From CAZYQW01 sp964649825 (lineage in GTDB: Bacteria > Planctomycetota > B15-G4 > JADJEK01): DNA of 64,000 nt. Made by a program: the position numbers and the translations under genes. Positions 27,835 through 36,042 of the stretch are shown piece after piece. Position 1 is the first letter of the stretch. Every line of letters begins with the position of its first letter. The stretch is taken from positions 62,001-126,000 of the forward strand of contig CAZYQW010000147.1 of assembly GCA_964649825.1 (NCBI GenBank), in the 5' to 3' direction. The notes under the pieces are model-generated. The model did no database searches, was not told the DNA's origin, and saw only the letters and a program-made list of their open reading frames with translations.

Positions 27835-28996
27835 GATTCGACTGAAGGGGCCGGGGCGCAAGATCGTTCGGCTCCGCCATCCCTGGGTCTACCGTCACCA
27901 CCTCGCGTCCGGCGGGGCCGAGGCGGGCGACGTCGTTCGCGTCGTGGACCAGGAAGGGCGTCAGGTAGGGTTCGCGGCGTGGTCGGGTGACTCTCGGATC
28001 GCGCTGCGCTTCCTCAAGTTCGGCGAGTACGTGAACCCGCCGACCGAGGACGATCTCCACGACGCTTTCCGGCGCGCGGTCGAAAGACGCCGGCCGTTGG
28101 CCGCGGTCACCGACGCCGTGCGCCTGGTCTCCTCGGAGGCTGACGACCTCCCCGGCGTGATCGTGGATCGATTCAACGACGTCGTGGTGATTCAGGCCCT
28201 CACGCCGTTCGCGGAGCGGCTCACCAGCGCGCTCGTCGCGTGGATCCGGGACGCGATCGATCCGCGCGCGATCATCGCTCGGAACGACGGCAAGGTGCGG
28301 GCGCTCGAGGGCCTTCCGCTCCGGGTCGAGAGCCTCTTTGGCGACCCTGACGTGACGACCGTGATTCGGGAGGGCGAACTCCGTTTCGGCGTCGATCCCG
28401 CGGCGGGTCAGAAGACCGGGTTCTTTCTCGATCAGCGCGCGAACCGCATTCGACTGGGCGAGCTCGTTCCGGAGGGCGCGAGGGTCCTCGACGTGTTCAC
28501 GTACGTCGGCGGCTTCGCCCTGCACGCCGCTCGGCGGGCGGGAAGCGTGCTCGCCATCGACGATTCGGATTCAGCGGTCGCCGCCGCGCGTGCGAACGCG
28601 GAGTTGAACCAGCTCGCCAACGTCGAGTTCGCTCGTGCAAACGCGTTCCTCCGCCTTCGCGAGCTCGTGAAGGAGGGTGAACGGTTCGACGTCGTGGTCC
28701 TGGATCCTCCGGCCTTTGCCAAGCGGCGGACCGAAGTCGCGGCGGCGGCGCGGGGGTATCGCGAGGTGAACTCGCGAGCGCTTCGTCTCGTGCGCGAAGG
28801 CGGACTCTTCGTGACCGCGTCGTGCTCGTACCACTTCGATGAGAACCAGTTCGAGGAAACCCTGCGGCGCGCCGCCGCGGACGCGTCCCGCGAGGTCACG
28901 CTCCTCGAACGTCGCGGCCAGGACGTCGATCATCCCGTGCGACTCTCGGTGCCCGAGTCCCGCTACCTGAAGTGCTACTTCATGCGAGTCGAATGA
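27824..28996 (+). CDS. PUA-domain rRNA (cytosine-5) methyltransferase, RlmI-like
   Basis: 390 residues. The N-terminal PUA domain (KIVRLRHPWVYRHHLASGG, about 10-75) is followed by the EEHEA-like linker and a class I methyltransferase with TGFFLDQRANR, VLDVFTYVGGFALHAA (SAM motif I), VVLDPPAFAKRR and SCSYHF, as in RlmI/YccW, which makes m5C in 23S rRNA. The catalytic cysteine is expected in the SCSYHF loop. It overlaps the HAD gene by 11 bp, suggesting coupled expression. The exact modified nucleotide is not certain for this lineage. Confidence 0.88.
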   Translation: MTPEIRLKGPGRKIVRLRHPWVYRHHLASGGAEAGDVVRVVDQEGRQVGFAAWSGDSRIALRFLKFGEYVNPPTEDDLHDAFRRAVERRRPLAAVTDAVRLVSSEADDLPGVIVDRFNDVVVIQALTPFAERLTSALVAWIRDAIDPRAIIARNDGKVRALEGLPLRVESLFGDPDVTTVIREGELRFGVDPAAGQKTGFFLDQRANRIRLGELVPEGARVLDVFTYVGGFALHAARRAGSVLAIDDSDSAVAAARANAELNQLANVEFARANAFLRLRELVKEGERFDVVVLDPPAFAKRRTEVAAAARGYREVNSRALRLVREGGLFVTASCSYHFDENQFEETLRRAAADASREVTLLERRGQDVDHPVRLSVPESRYLKCYFMRVE

Positions 28997-29002
28997 CCGA
29001 CG

Positions 29003-29042
29003 GCAGGAAGGCGCCATCCTCGAGAGGATGGCGCCTTCCTGC
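29003..29042. terminator. Perfect 18-bp inverted repeat between convergent genes
   Basis: An 18-bp perfect stem (GCAGGAAGGCGCCATCCT and its complement) with a CGAG tetraloop lies 7 bp after the methyltransferase stop and 20 bp before the stop of the convergent histone-like gene. Although no T-run follows on the plus strand, its strength and position suit a bidirectional transcription end or mRNA 3'-end stabiliser. Confidence 0.7.
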
Positions 29043-29062
29043 GGAACATTCGGGTCGAAGGT

Positions 29063-29179
29063 CTACTTGCGCTTCGCGGCCTTCTTTTTGGTGGCCTTCT
29101 TCTTGGTGGCCTTCTTCTTCGCAGCCTTCTTGGTCGCCTTCTTCGCGGCCTTCTTCTTGGCCTTCTTCTTTGCGGCCAT
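29063..29179 (-). CDS. Histone H1-like Lys/Ala-rich micro-protein
   Basis: A 38-residue protein consisting almost only of Lys, Ala and Thr (KKKA, KKAT and KKKAAKRK units), starting MAAKKKAKKKAA at the ATG at 29179 with AAGGAG seven bases upstream. It resembles the C-terminal tail of histone H1 and the free-standing Lys/Ala proteins of several GC-rich bacteria, which bind DNA non-specifically. A 12-bp palindrome CCTTGTACAAGG at 29189-29200 overlaps the ribosome-binding site and might be an operator or mRNA hairpin. The gene is convergent with the RlmI-like gene. It is too short for many gene callers. Confidence 0.8.
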   Translation of the reverse strand: MAAKKKAKKKAAKKATKKAAKKKATKKKATKKKAAKRK

Positions 29180-29302
29180 ACTCGAACTCCTTGTACAAGG
29201 GAAAAGGGATCACCTTTCACCTGACCCTTCGGTGCCAGACGGAATGGTCTTGAGCGCTTTTTGTCGATTTTCTCGAAAGATAGGTGGGCATCCTTACCGA
29301 GC

Positions 29303-29331
29303 TTGACGGCTTCGCGTGGCCCCGATAGAAC
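29303..29331 (+). promoter_or_regulatory. Sigma-70-type promoter for tRNA-Arg/tadA
   Basis: TTGACG (29303-29308), a 17-bp spacer, then TAGAAC (29326-29331). The -35 has five matches of six and the -10 four of six. Initiation near 29338 would give a leader of about 43 nt before the tRNA. Confidence 0.6.
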
Positions 29332-29380
29332 GTCCCGCTTGGAGTTCGGGCCGAAAAAACTCGGGCTTCCGAAGAGGCGC

Positions 29381-29457
29381 GCACCCGTAGCTCAACTGGA
29401 TAGAGCGCCGGCCTACGAAGCCGGAGGTTGAAGGTTCGAGTCCTTCCGGGTGTACCA
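29381..29457 (+). tRNA. tRNA-Arg (anticodon ACG)
   Basis: A 77-nt cloverleaf with acceptor arm GCACCCG/CGGGTGT (one G-U pair), anticodon stem CCGGC/GCCGG, loop CTACGAA giving ACG, T-loop GTTCGAGTC and an encoded CCA end. A34 must be deaminated to inosine to read CGC and CGA, and the enzyme for this is encoded 39 bp downstream. Confidence 0.97.
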
Positions 29458-29496
29458 ATCTTCGCGGCGAGAACGCAGTGAGCGCGGTGAGTCAAG

Positions 29497-30000
29497 ATGA
29501 GCGAGCGCGGGCTCCGCCGAAAGATCGAAGGCAGCATCGAGGAAGATGAGTGGTACATGAGCGCTGCGCTCCGGCTGGCGGAGGAGGCGCTCGAGTCCGG
29601 CGAGGTCCCGGTCGGGGCCGTGATCGTATCGTCCGGGTCGATCGTCGCGCGGTCTCGAAACCAGGTTCGCTTGCTGAGGGACCCGACGGCCCATGCCGAG
29701 ATCATCGCGATCACGCAAGCCGCCGCGGCTCTCGAGAACGAACGCCTGGTGTCGACCACCCTCTACGTGAGTCTCGAGCCATGCGCGATGTGCGCCGGTG
29801 CGATCCAGCAGGCGCGGATCGACCGTGTCGTGTACGGCGCGGCGGACGACAAGGCCGGAGCGTGCGGTTCGGTGCTCGATCTCCTCGGTGAACCGCGACT
29901 GCCTCATCGACCCGCCGTGACGGCGGGGGTGAAGGCGAGTGAATCGAGTCGTCTGTTGCGCGCGTTCTTCGCGCAAAGACGCGGCTCGGACGAACGATGA
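29497..30000 (+). CDS. tadA: tRNA-specific adenosine-34 deaminase
   Basis: 167 residues. The zinc cytidine-deaminase fold is present with HAE (His66, Glu68 as proton shuttle) and PCAMC (Cys96, Cys99). Conserved surroundings EVPVGAVIV, DPTAHAEIIAI, LYVSLEPCAMCAGAI and VVYGAADDKAGACGSV identify TadA, which converts A34 to inosine in tRNA-Arg(ACG). The substrate tRNA gene lies directly upstream and is probably on the same primary transcript. Two tRNA-Ser genes follow, the first 6 bp after its stop. Confidence 0.96.
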   Translation: MSERGLRRKIEGSIEEDEWYMSAALRLAEEALESGEVPVGAVIVSSGSIVARSRNQVRLLRDPTAHAEIIAITQAAAALENERLVSTTLYVSLEPCAMCAGAIQQARIDRVVYGAADDKAGACGSVLDLLGEPRLPHRPAVTAGVKASESSRLLRAFFAQRRGSDER

Positions 30001-30006
30001 ACGACC

Positions 30007-30097
30007 GGAGAGGTGCCAGAGCGGTCGAATGGGTCGGTCTCGAAAACCGATGACTCGCTTTGCGGGTCCGAGGGTTCAAATCCCTCCCTCTCCGCCA
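30007..30097 (+). tRNA. tRNA-Ser (anticodon CGA)
   Basis: A 91-nt class II tRNA with acceptor GGAGAGG/CCTCTCC, discriminator G and encoded CCA. The anticodon stem TCGGT/ACCGA carries the loop CTCGAAA, giving CGA. The long variable arm is TGACTCGCTTTGCGGGTCC. It begins six bases after tadA. Confidence 0.97.
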
Positions 30098-30152
30098 TTC
30101 CACGACATGACGCGAGGTTCGGCACCGCGCCGGTCCTCGCCGGTGAGACCAA

Positions 30153-30245
30153 GGAGAGGTGTCAGAGCGGTCGAATGAGTACGCTTGGAAAGCGTATGGG
30201 TGGGCATTCCCCGCCCCGGGGGTTCAAATCCCCCCCTCTCCGCCA
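30153..30245 (+). tRNA. tRNA-Ser (anticodon GGA)
   Basis: A 93-nt class II tRNA sharing the acceptor arm GGAGAGG/CCTCTCC with the preceding tRNA-Ser. The anticodon stem TACGC/GCGTA carries the loop TTGGAAA, giving GGA, and there is a long variable arm and encoded CCA. The two serine tRNAs are 55 bp apart. Confidence 0.97.
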
Positions 30246-30346
30246 TTCCCGTCGTCGAAGACGATGATCTGCCGTTCGAAGGACGCGGGCGGACGCGGCT
30301 CGACGAGACCAAGAAAAGAGACGTTCGTCGCGGGCCGGTGTCGAAG

Positions 30347-30441
30347 GGTGAGTCCTGGGCAACGAGGGACTGTGAACCTGGTCAGGCCTTGACGGGAGCA
30401 GCCATAAGCAGCCCCCCTCGGGTGCAACAGGGTCGCTCACC
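30347..30441 (+). ncRNA. ffs: Signal recognition particle RNA (4.5S, small type)
   Basis: The terminal helix GGTGAG/CTCACC closes a rod of about 95 nt that contains the conserved Ffh-binding internal loops GGTCAGG and AGCAGCC. The apical loop between them reads CCT-TGAC-GGG instead of the usual GGAA tetraloop. It lacks an Alu domain. Its place just upstream of dnaX is the conserved location of ffs in many bacteria. Both ends are estimated from base pairing. Confidence 0.9.
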
Positions 30442-30553
30442 TGGAATCGGTCCGCGGCGGACCCTTACTTCCGCGCCTCGCGCGCGATCGAACCGAAGAC
30501 ACTCCTCGCGAGGGGCCGGGTCGGACGCGGACCGTTTCGGTATTCTCCTTGCC

Positions 30554-32224
30554 ATGAGCTATCTCGTCCTCGCCCGAAAGTACCGCCCGCGCACCTTCGA
30601 AGAAGTCGCCGGACAGCCGGCTGCGGCGCAGACCCTGAAGAACGCGCTCGAGCTCGGCCGTATCGCGCACGCGTACCTCTTCGCCGGGCCGCGCGGAGTC
30701 GGCAAGACGTCCATGGCACGGATCCTCGCGCGTTCGCTGTGCTGCGAGCGCGGACCGACCGTGACGCCGTGCGGAACCTGCGACCGATGCACCTCGATCT
30801 TGCGCGGCGCCGACCTCGACGTCGTCGAGATCGACGCCGCGTCGAACCGCGGCATCGACGACATCCGTTCGTTGCGCGACAAGGCGCGCGCCGCGCCGAT
30901 GCGGGGGAAGACGAAGTTCTACATCATCGACGAGGTCCACCAGCTCACCTCCGAGGCGTTCAACGCGCTGCTCAAGATCCTCGAGGAGCCGCCGGCCCAC
31001 GTCCTGTTCGTGCTCGCGACGACCGAGGCCGAAAAGATCCCGGACACGATCCGCTCGCGCTGCCAGTTCTTCGAGTTCCGTCGGGTTCCCGAGCGCGAGA
31101 TCGCGGAGCGGCTCGATCAGGTCTGTGCGGCCGAGAACGTGAAGGCCGAGAAGTCGGCTCTCGAGGCGATTGCTCGAGCCGCTCGCGGTGGCATGCGCGA
31201 CGCGCAGTCGCTGCTCGACCAGGTCATCACTCATGACGGGGGTACGGTGACGCTCGCTGGCGTGATGGCGGTCACTGGGAGCCTGTCGTCGGACATCGTG
31301 CTTGGACTTCTCGACGCCGTGGTACGCGGGGATCACTCGTTCCTGCTCGGCGAGGTCGAACGCCTCGACCGGGGCGGGATCGCGGCGGAAGGGATCATCG
31401 ACGCCCTGCTCGCGGAGGTTCGCGAGATCATGATCCTCTGCGCGGCCGGCTCGAAGTCGGACCTCGTCGCCGACGACGACCGCGGCATGCGGCTCCGCGA
31501 GCTCGCCGCGGTGATCGATCTCGATCGAGCGCTGGTGTTGGTGAACGTGCTCCTCGCGGCTCGCCGCCGGGTCGGCGACCACGATGAACCGCGGTTGCCG
31601 CTCGAAGCGGCGTTGCTTCGCATGGCGCGGGTCACGGACACGATGCCGATCGGGGAGGCGGTCGCGGCGATCCGAGACGGCATCGCGATCCAACCGCATT
31701 CGCCGGTCGTGTCCGGCTCGCCGCGGGGAGGAAGCGGGTCCGCGCGCCGCGCGCCTCCGTCCGAACGATCGGCCGATCCCGCGGTGTCGCCTCCGGCCGC
31801 GCCTCGCGTGTCGCCGGATCCCACACCGAGTCCGGGACCGACCTCCCGATCGGCCGACGCCTCGACCTCGCCGATCTCCCCGCTCGAGCGTTTCGAACGC
31901 ATCGTCGCGGCGGTGGCCGCTCGGCACGGGGCGGTCGCGACCATCTTGAAGACTCATGACGTCGTCGGGGGCGACGACGCGCGCATCGAGATCCGTCCGC
32001 GGCCGGGAGTTCGCGTTCCGCCTGGCTACAACATCGATGGGCCCAAGATGCGTCAGATCGTGGCGGACGCGGCGGTGCGACTCTTCGGCCACGCGGTCGT
32101 CCTGACGGCCGCGGCGCCCGCGCCTCCCGCCGGCCCCGCGGCGCCGGGGGCGGCCGATCCGCCGCCGCGCGCCAGCGGCAAGATCGACCGCGTCCGCAAG
32201 ATGTTCGACGGTGAAGTCGTGTAG
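30554..32224 (+). CDS. dnaX: DNA polymerase III subunits gamma/tau
   Basis: 556 residues. The clamp-loader ATPase has the N-terminal YLVLARKYRPRTFEEVAGQ, Walker A GPRGVGKTS (Lys51), a zinc module (Cys64, Cys73, Cys76, Cys79), the DEVHQLT box and the SRC arginine finger (IRSRCQFF). A collar domain follows, then a Pro/Ser-rich linker (about 390-450) and a C-terminal tau-like segment ending KIDRVRKMFDGEVV. I chose the ATG at 30554 because family similarity starts exactly there. I did not find a clear slippery heptamer for gamma synthesis. It follows ffs and precedes ybaB by 29 bp. Confidence 0.97.
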   Translation: MSYLVLARKYRPRTFEEVAGQPAAAQTLKNALELGRIAHAYLFAGPRGVGKTSMARILARSLCCERGPTVTPCGTCDRCTSILRGADLDVVEIDAASNRGIDDIRSLRDKARAAPMRGKTKFYIIDEVHQLTSEAFNALLKILEEPPAHVLFVLATTEAEKIPDTIRSRCQFFEFRRVPEREIAERLDQVCAAENVKAEKSALEAIARAARGGMRDAQSLLDQVITHDGGTVTLAGVMAVTGSLSSDIVLGLLDAVVRGDHSFLLGEVERLDRGGIAAEGIIDALLAEVREIMILCAAGSKSDLVADDDRGMRLRELAAVIDLDRALVLVNVLLAARRRVGDHDEPRLPLEAALLRMARVTDTMPIGEAVAAIRDGIAIQPHSPVVSGSPRGGSGSARRAPPSERSADPAVSPPAAPRVSPDPTPSPGPTSRSADASTSPISPLERFERIVAAVAARHGAVATILKTHDVVGGDDARIEIRPRPGVRVPPGYNIDGPKMRQIVADAAVRLFGHAVVLTAAAPAPPAGPAAPGAADPPPRASGKIDRVRKMFDGEVV

Positions 32225-32253
32225 CCGCCCGCGCGAGGGCAGAAAGGTCGAGA

Positions 32254-32574
32254 ATGGCTGGACTTGGAGATTTCGCGGGCCTGCTCAAGCAAGCCCAGAA
32301 GATGCAGCAGGAGATGGGACGCGTCCAGGAAGGGCTGAAGGACCGCGTCGTCGAGGGAACAGCAGGCGGCGGCATGGTGACCGTTCACGTCAACGGCAAC
32401 ATGGAGGTGCTCGCGATCAAGATCAACCCGGAGGTGATCCAGGCCGCCGAGAAGGAGATGCTCGAGGATCTCGTCCTCGTCGCCGTGAAGCAGGGAATCG
32501 AGAAGGCCCGCGAACTTGGCAAGCATGAACTCGGGAAACTGACCGGCGGCTTGTCGCTCCCCGGGATGTTCTGA
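32254..32574 (+). CDS. ybaB: YbaB/EbfC nucleoid-associated protein
   Basis: 106 residues. The N-terminal helix GLLKQAQKMQQEMGRVQEGLKD, the GGGMVTVHVNGNMEVLAIKINPE beta sheet and the C-terminal LLPGM-like ending (LSLPGMF) are typical. The protein forms dimers that bind DNA and shape the nucleoid. It is placed between dnaX and recR, as in most bacteria. AGAAAGG precedes the ATG. Confidence 0.96.
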   Translation: MAGLGDFAGLLKQAQKMQQEMGRVQEGLKDRVVEGTAGGGMVTVHVNGNMEVLAIKINPEVIQAAEKEMLEDLVLVAVKQGIEKARELGKHELGKLTGGLSLPGMF

Positions 32575-32604
32575 ACCGCCGCAGTTTTTGCGAACGCAGC
32601 TTCC

Positions 32605-32633
32605 CTGCAACCATCGTTCCATGCCGCTATAAT
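32605..32633 (+). promoter_or_regulatory. Promoter candidate before recR
   Basis: A perfect TATAAT at 32628-32633 lies 55 bp before the recR ATG. The matching -35 position (32605-32610, CTGCAA) is poor. It would give recR-rpoN-truA a transcript of its own, separate from dnaX-ybaB. Confidence 0.45.
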
Positions 32634-32687
32634 CCGCTTGGGTACTCGAGTTGCTATGCTTGCTCTCCCCTCGATTCACCAGCGGCC

Positions 32688-33293
32688 ATGGCCTATCCCC
32701 AACCGATCCAAAGGCTGATTCAGGAGTTCTGTCGATTCCCGGGAATCGGGCCTCGTACGGCGGAGCGACTCGCGTTCCACGTCCTCCGGTCCCCGCCGGA
32801 GGACGCGCTGAACCTCGCGCTCGCGATCCGGGACGTACGGAAGAACGTAAGATCCTGCGCTGTCTGCTGCAACGTGAGCATCGACGATCCGTGCCTGGTC
32901 TGCGCCGACTCCGGCCGCGATCGCACGCTGGTCCTCGTGGTGGAACAGCCGAAGGACCTCGAGGCGTTCGAGGCGTCCGGGTACCGGGGGCTCTACCACG
33001 TGCTCGGCGGCGCCGTGAATCCGCTCGAGGGGATCGAGCCCGAGCACCTGACGACCGAGCGCTTGAAGCGGCGCGTCGAGCGAGATGGCGTCAAGGAGGT
33101 CATTCTCGGGGTCGACCCGGACTTCGAGGGCGACGGGACCGCCCTGTTCGTGGCGAAGGCGTTGAAGGGGCGGGACGTCCGCGTGACCCGCATCGCCCGC
33201 GGGGTTCCTTCGGGCTCCTCCATCGAGTACTCGAACGGCGCGGTGCTCGCCGACGCGGTCTCCGGACGGCGTGACGTCGGAGGCGCCGGATGA
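32688..33293 (+). CDS. recR: Recombination protein RecR
   Basis: 201 residues. The helix-hairpin-helix segment FCRFPGIGPRTAERLAFH is followed by the Cys4 zinc finger (CAVCCNVS...PCLVC), a Toprim domain (LVLVVEQPKDLEAFE to VILGVDPDFEGDGTALF) and the C-terminal VTRIARGVPSGSSIEY Walker-B-like end. It loads RecA with RecO/RecF during gap repair. The last four bases overlap the rpoN start (ATGA), so repair and sigma-54 genes are translationally coupled here. Confidence 0.97.
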   Translation: MAYPQPIQRLIQEFCRFPGIGPRTAERLAFHVLRSPPEDALNLALAIRDVRKNVRSCAVCCNVSIDDPCLVCADSGRDRTLVLVVEQPKDLEAFEASGYRGLYHVLGGAVNPLEGIEPEHLTTERLKRRVERDGVKEVILGVDPDFEGDGTALFVAKALKGRDVRVTRIARGVPSGSSIEYSNGAVLADAVSGRRDVGGAG

Positions 33294-34711
33294 GGCTCGA
33301 CCTCTCGCTCTCTCAACGTCCCGAGATGCAGTTGCGGCTGTCTCCGCAGCTCATCCAGCGGATCGAGATCCTCCAGCTTCCGTCACAGGAACTGATGGAG
33401 CTGATCCAACAGGAGTGCGCCGAGAACGAGACGATCGAGATCGAACCGCCGCGGGCGGAGACCGCGGATCAGAGACTTGACAAGAACGGCGCCACGAACG
33501 GCGAGGCCGACGTCGCCGAGGAGATGTCGGCCGACCTCGAGCGGTTCACGAGCTACAACGAGTACATGCGGCCTCGCGCGCGCCACGACGGCGAGCGCGA
33601 CCCGAAGATGGAGGCGATGCAGAATGCGGAGTCGGCTCCCGCCACGCTGCAAGATCACCTCGCCGCTCAGGTCCAATTCGCGACCCTGCCCGAGAAGGTC
33701 CGTGCATTCGTCGACGTCCTGATCGAACACCTCGATGAGAACGGGTTCCTCCCCGAGCCGCTCGAGGAGATCCTGATTCCATATGACGAGGAGTTCTCCC
33801 TCCCGGACGCCGAGCGCGCGCTCGACTTCCTGAAGACGCTCGATCCGATCGGAGTCGGCGCGCGTGACATGAGCGAGTGCTTCTTCATGCAGCTCGACCC
33901 GGCTCACCATCGGTATTCGATTCACGCCGCGCTGGTGCGGGATCATCTCGACGATTGGCGGGACAATCGCCTACCACGCATCGCAAAGTCGATCGGCGTC
34001 GACATCGATACGGTGAAGCTGGCGATGGACGACTTGCGCCAGATCCTCCAGCCGCCGCCGGGGCGCCAGTTCCGGAGCGAGATGGTCGTACCGGTGCGTC
34101 CCGACGTGGTGGTCGAGAAGATCGAGGGGCGTTGGGAGGTCCGGCTCGAGGACGACTTCTATCCGTCGATGTCGGTCAATCCGCTCCACGTCGAGCTGTA
34201 CCGCGATCGGTCGGTCGCGTCGCGCGTGCGCAAGGACCTGAAAGGCAAGATCGAGCGCGCGCGGTTCTTGATCGAGGCGATCGAACAGCGCAAGAACACG
34301 CTGCACCGCGTGGCCATCGAGATCGTCGAGCATCAGACCGAGTTCCTCGAGAACGGCCGGCTCCTCCCGCTGAAGATGCGCGATGTCGCCGACCGGCTCG
34401 GCCTGCACGTCTCGACGGTCAGCCGCGCGATCTCGGACAAGTGGATGCAGACGCCGCGTGGAATCTACCCGATGAAGCACTTCTTCACCGGGGCGGCACC
34501 GGGGGTCGAGACGACCGGCCTCGAGTCACGTGACTCGGTGCGCAACAAGGTCGAGGAGATCATCGCGGCTGAAGACAAGAAGAAACCCCTCTCGGACGAA
34601 GACGTCGTCGAGAAGTTGAAGGGTCTGGGCGTCGACATCGCTCGGCGCACGGTGACGAAGTATCGCAAGATGCTCGCGATCCCGTCGTCGCGACAGCGAC
34701 GGGAGTACTGA
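33290..34711 (+). CDS. rpoN: RNA polymerase sigma-54 factor
   Basis: 473 residues. The N-terminal activator-interacting region LSLSQRPEMQLRLSPQLIQRIEILQLPSQEL is followed by an acidic region II, the core-binding domain and the helix-turn-helix MRDVADRLGLHVSTVSRAISDKW. The C-terminal RpoN box is ARRTVTKYRKML. All features for recognising -24/-12 promoters are present. It begins within recR and is followed by truA after 6 bp. No enhancer-binding activator is encoded in the window. A matching promoter candidate occurs at 12822. Confidence 0.97.
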   Translation: MRLDLSLSQRPEMQLRLSPQLIQRIEILQLPSQELMELIQQECAENETIEIEPPRAETADQRLDKNGATNGEADVAEEMSADLERFTSYNEYMRPRARHDGERDPKMEAMQNAESAPATLQDHLAAQVQFATLPEKVRAFVDVLIEHLDENGFLPEPLEEILIPYDEEFSLPDAERALDFLKTLDPIGVGARDMSECFFMQLDPAHHRYSIHAALVRDHLDDWRDNRLPRIAKSIGVDIDTVKLAMDDLRQILQPPPGRQFRSEMVVPVRPDVVVEKIEGRWEVRLEDDFYPSMSVNPLHVELYRDRSVASRVRKDLKGKIERARFLIEAIEQRKNTLHRVAIEIVEHQTEFLENGRLLPLKMRDVADRLGLHVSTVSRAISDKWMQTPRGIYPMKHFFTGAAPGVETTGLESRDSVRNKVEEIIAAEDKKKPLSDEDVVEKLKGLGVDIARRTVTKYRKMLAIPSSRQRREY

Positions 34712-34717
34712 TTCCCG

Positions 34718-35473
34718 TTGGAAGATCCGATCACGACGCGGCGCACCATTCGCCTCGAGATCGCCTACGACGGCACGGAGTTCATGGGCTGGCAGCGTCA
34801 ACCGGACCAGCGCACCGTTCAGGGCGTCGTGGAAACCGCGGTCGCATCGATCACGGGAACCGCCGCGGCCGTCCATGGTTCGGGCCGTACCGATGCGGGC
34901 GTGCACGCTCTCGGTCAGGTGGCTCACTTCCAGTCGGAATCGAGACTCTCGACGGGCGACCTCGCGCGCGCCTTGAACGCGCGACTTCCTCGGGACGTCG
35001 TGGTCCGGGGCGTCGCGGACGTGCGCCCGGACTTCCACGCACGCTATTCCGCGCGGAGGAAGACCTACATCTATCAGGTGTACGTGGCGGCGCACCGCGA
35101 TCCGTTTCTCGATCGGTACGCGTTGCAAGTCCGGTCCGCTCCCGACGTCACCGCGATGCGCGAGGCGGCGGCCCGGCTGGAGGGGCGTCACGACTTCCGT
35201 CCGTTTGCGACGGGCGCGGCCGCGATCGAGGACACGGTGCGCGACCTGACGCGGGTTCGTGTCGTGCGAGGATCGCGGGGCTTCCGGATCTACGCCACCG
35301 CGAACGGGTTCCTGCGCCACATGGTCCGTGCTCTGGCCGGCCTCCTGCTCTGCGTCGGAGACGGCCGCTCGGCGCCGACCGCGGTCGACGCCCTGCTCGA
35401 GAGTCGATGCCGCTCGGGCGAGCCCGCGGCGGCGCCTCCGCACGCCTTGGTTTTGTGGCGGGTCGATTATTGA
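34718..35473 (+). CDS. truA: tRNA pseudouridine(38-40) synthase
   Basis: 251 residues with a TTG start just after rpoN. The catalytic motif GSGRTDAGVHALGQ contains Asp59. Family segments LEIAYDGTEFMGWQRQ, LPRDVVVRGV, RRKTYIYQVY, FRPFATG and FLRHMVRALAGLLL are present. It modifies uridines 38-40 of the anticodon stem. Its insertion between rpoN and hpf is unusual, as these are normally adjacent. The SD-like GGGAG is about 12 bases before the TTG. Confidence 0.95.
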   Translation: MEDPITTRRTIRLEIAYDGTEFMGWQRQPDQRTVQGVVETAVASITGTAAAVHGSGRTDAGVHALGQVAHFQSESRLSTGDLARALNARLPRDVVVRGVADVRPDFHARYSARRKTYIYQVYVAAHRDPFLDRYALQVRSAPDVTAMREAAARLEGRHDFRPFATGAAAIEDTVRDLTRVRVVRGSRGFRIYATANGFLRHMVRALAGLLLCVGDGRSAPTAVDALLESRCRSGEPAAAPPHALVLWRVDY

Positions 35474-35498
35474 CTCGCCCGAGCGGTTCCGATCAGAT
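35470..35498 (+). promoter_or_regulatory. Weak promoter candidate before hpf
   Basis: TTGACT overlapping the truA stop, a 17-bp spacer and TCAGAT. The -35 is good but the -10 matches only three of six. It could provide a separate transcript for hpf-ptsN-HPr. Confidence 0.3.
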
Positions 35499-35652
35499 TC
35501 GAATTTGCCCTACGGGGAGCATGTGACGCGGTGCGGGTTTCTTTTCCGATTCCCGAAAAGACGATCACCGGTGCATGTCGGGCGACCAGGCCATCGAGTT
35601 CCTCGCGTACGCGAGAAGCTCAGCGAGCCAAATTCAAGGGCTGGAGTACCAG

Positions 35653-36042
35653 GTGGACATACAGATCGTCGGGCGGCACATCGAACTCTCCGCGGGTCTC
35701 GAGAGCTACGCGCGAGAGAAGGCCGAGAAGGTCGCGAAGTTCCTGAAGCAGAACGTGCGGGTCGAGGTCTTGATCGAGAAGGTCCATGACCAGCATGAAG
35801 TCGAGATGATCGTGTCCGGATACCGCGGGCCGGTCATCGTCAGCCACGTGCACAAGGAGGATCCGCGGGCGGCCATCGATCTCGCGATCGACAAGGTCGA
35901 GCACCAGCTTCGCCGGATGAAAGGCCGTCGAACGTCGCACAAGGGCGAGAGCATCACCAGCGAGGCGATCTCGACGGGAAACGAGAGCGAGGACTCCGAC
36001 GTCAGCTACGACGACATCATCGACGAGGAGCTGAGCAAGTGA
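35653..36042 (+). CDS. hpf: Ribosome hibernation-promoting factor
   Basis: 129 residues. The start chosen is GTG at 35653 (GGAG seven bases before), giving the standard N-terminus DIQIVGRHIELSAGLESYAREKAEKVAKF; an in-frame ATG at 35575 would add 26 unrelated residues. The beta-alpha-beta-beta-beta-alpha S30AE fold is complete (VEVLIEKVHDQHEVEMIVSG, VSHVHKEDPRAAIDLAIDKVEHQL). The acidic C-terminal tail is too short to be the dimerisation domain of long HPF, so this is the short type. It binds the 30S decoding region in stationary phase. Its stop overlaps ptsN by four bases. Confidence 0.92.
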   Translation: MDIQIVGRHIELSAGLESYAREKAEKVAKFLKQNVRVEVLIEKVHDQHEVEMIVSGYRGPVIVSHVHKEDPRAAIDLAIDKVEHQLRRMKGRRTSHKGESITSEAISTGNESEDSDVSYDDIIDEELSK

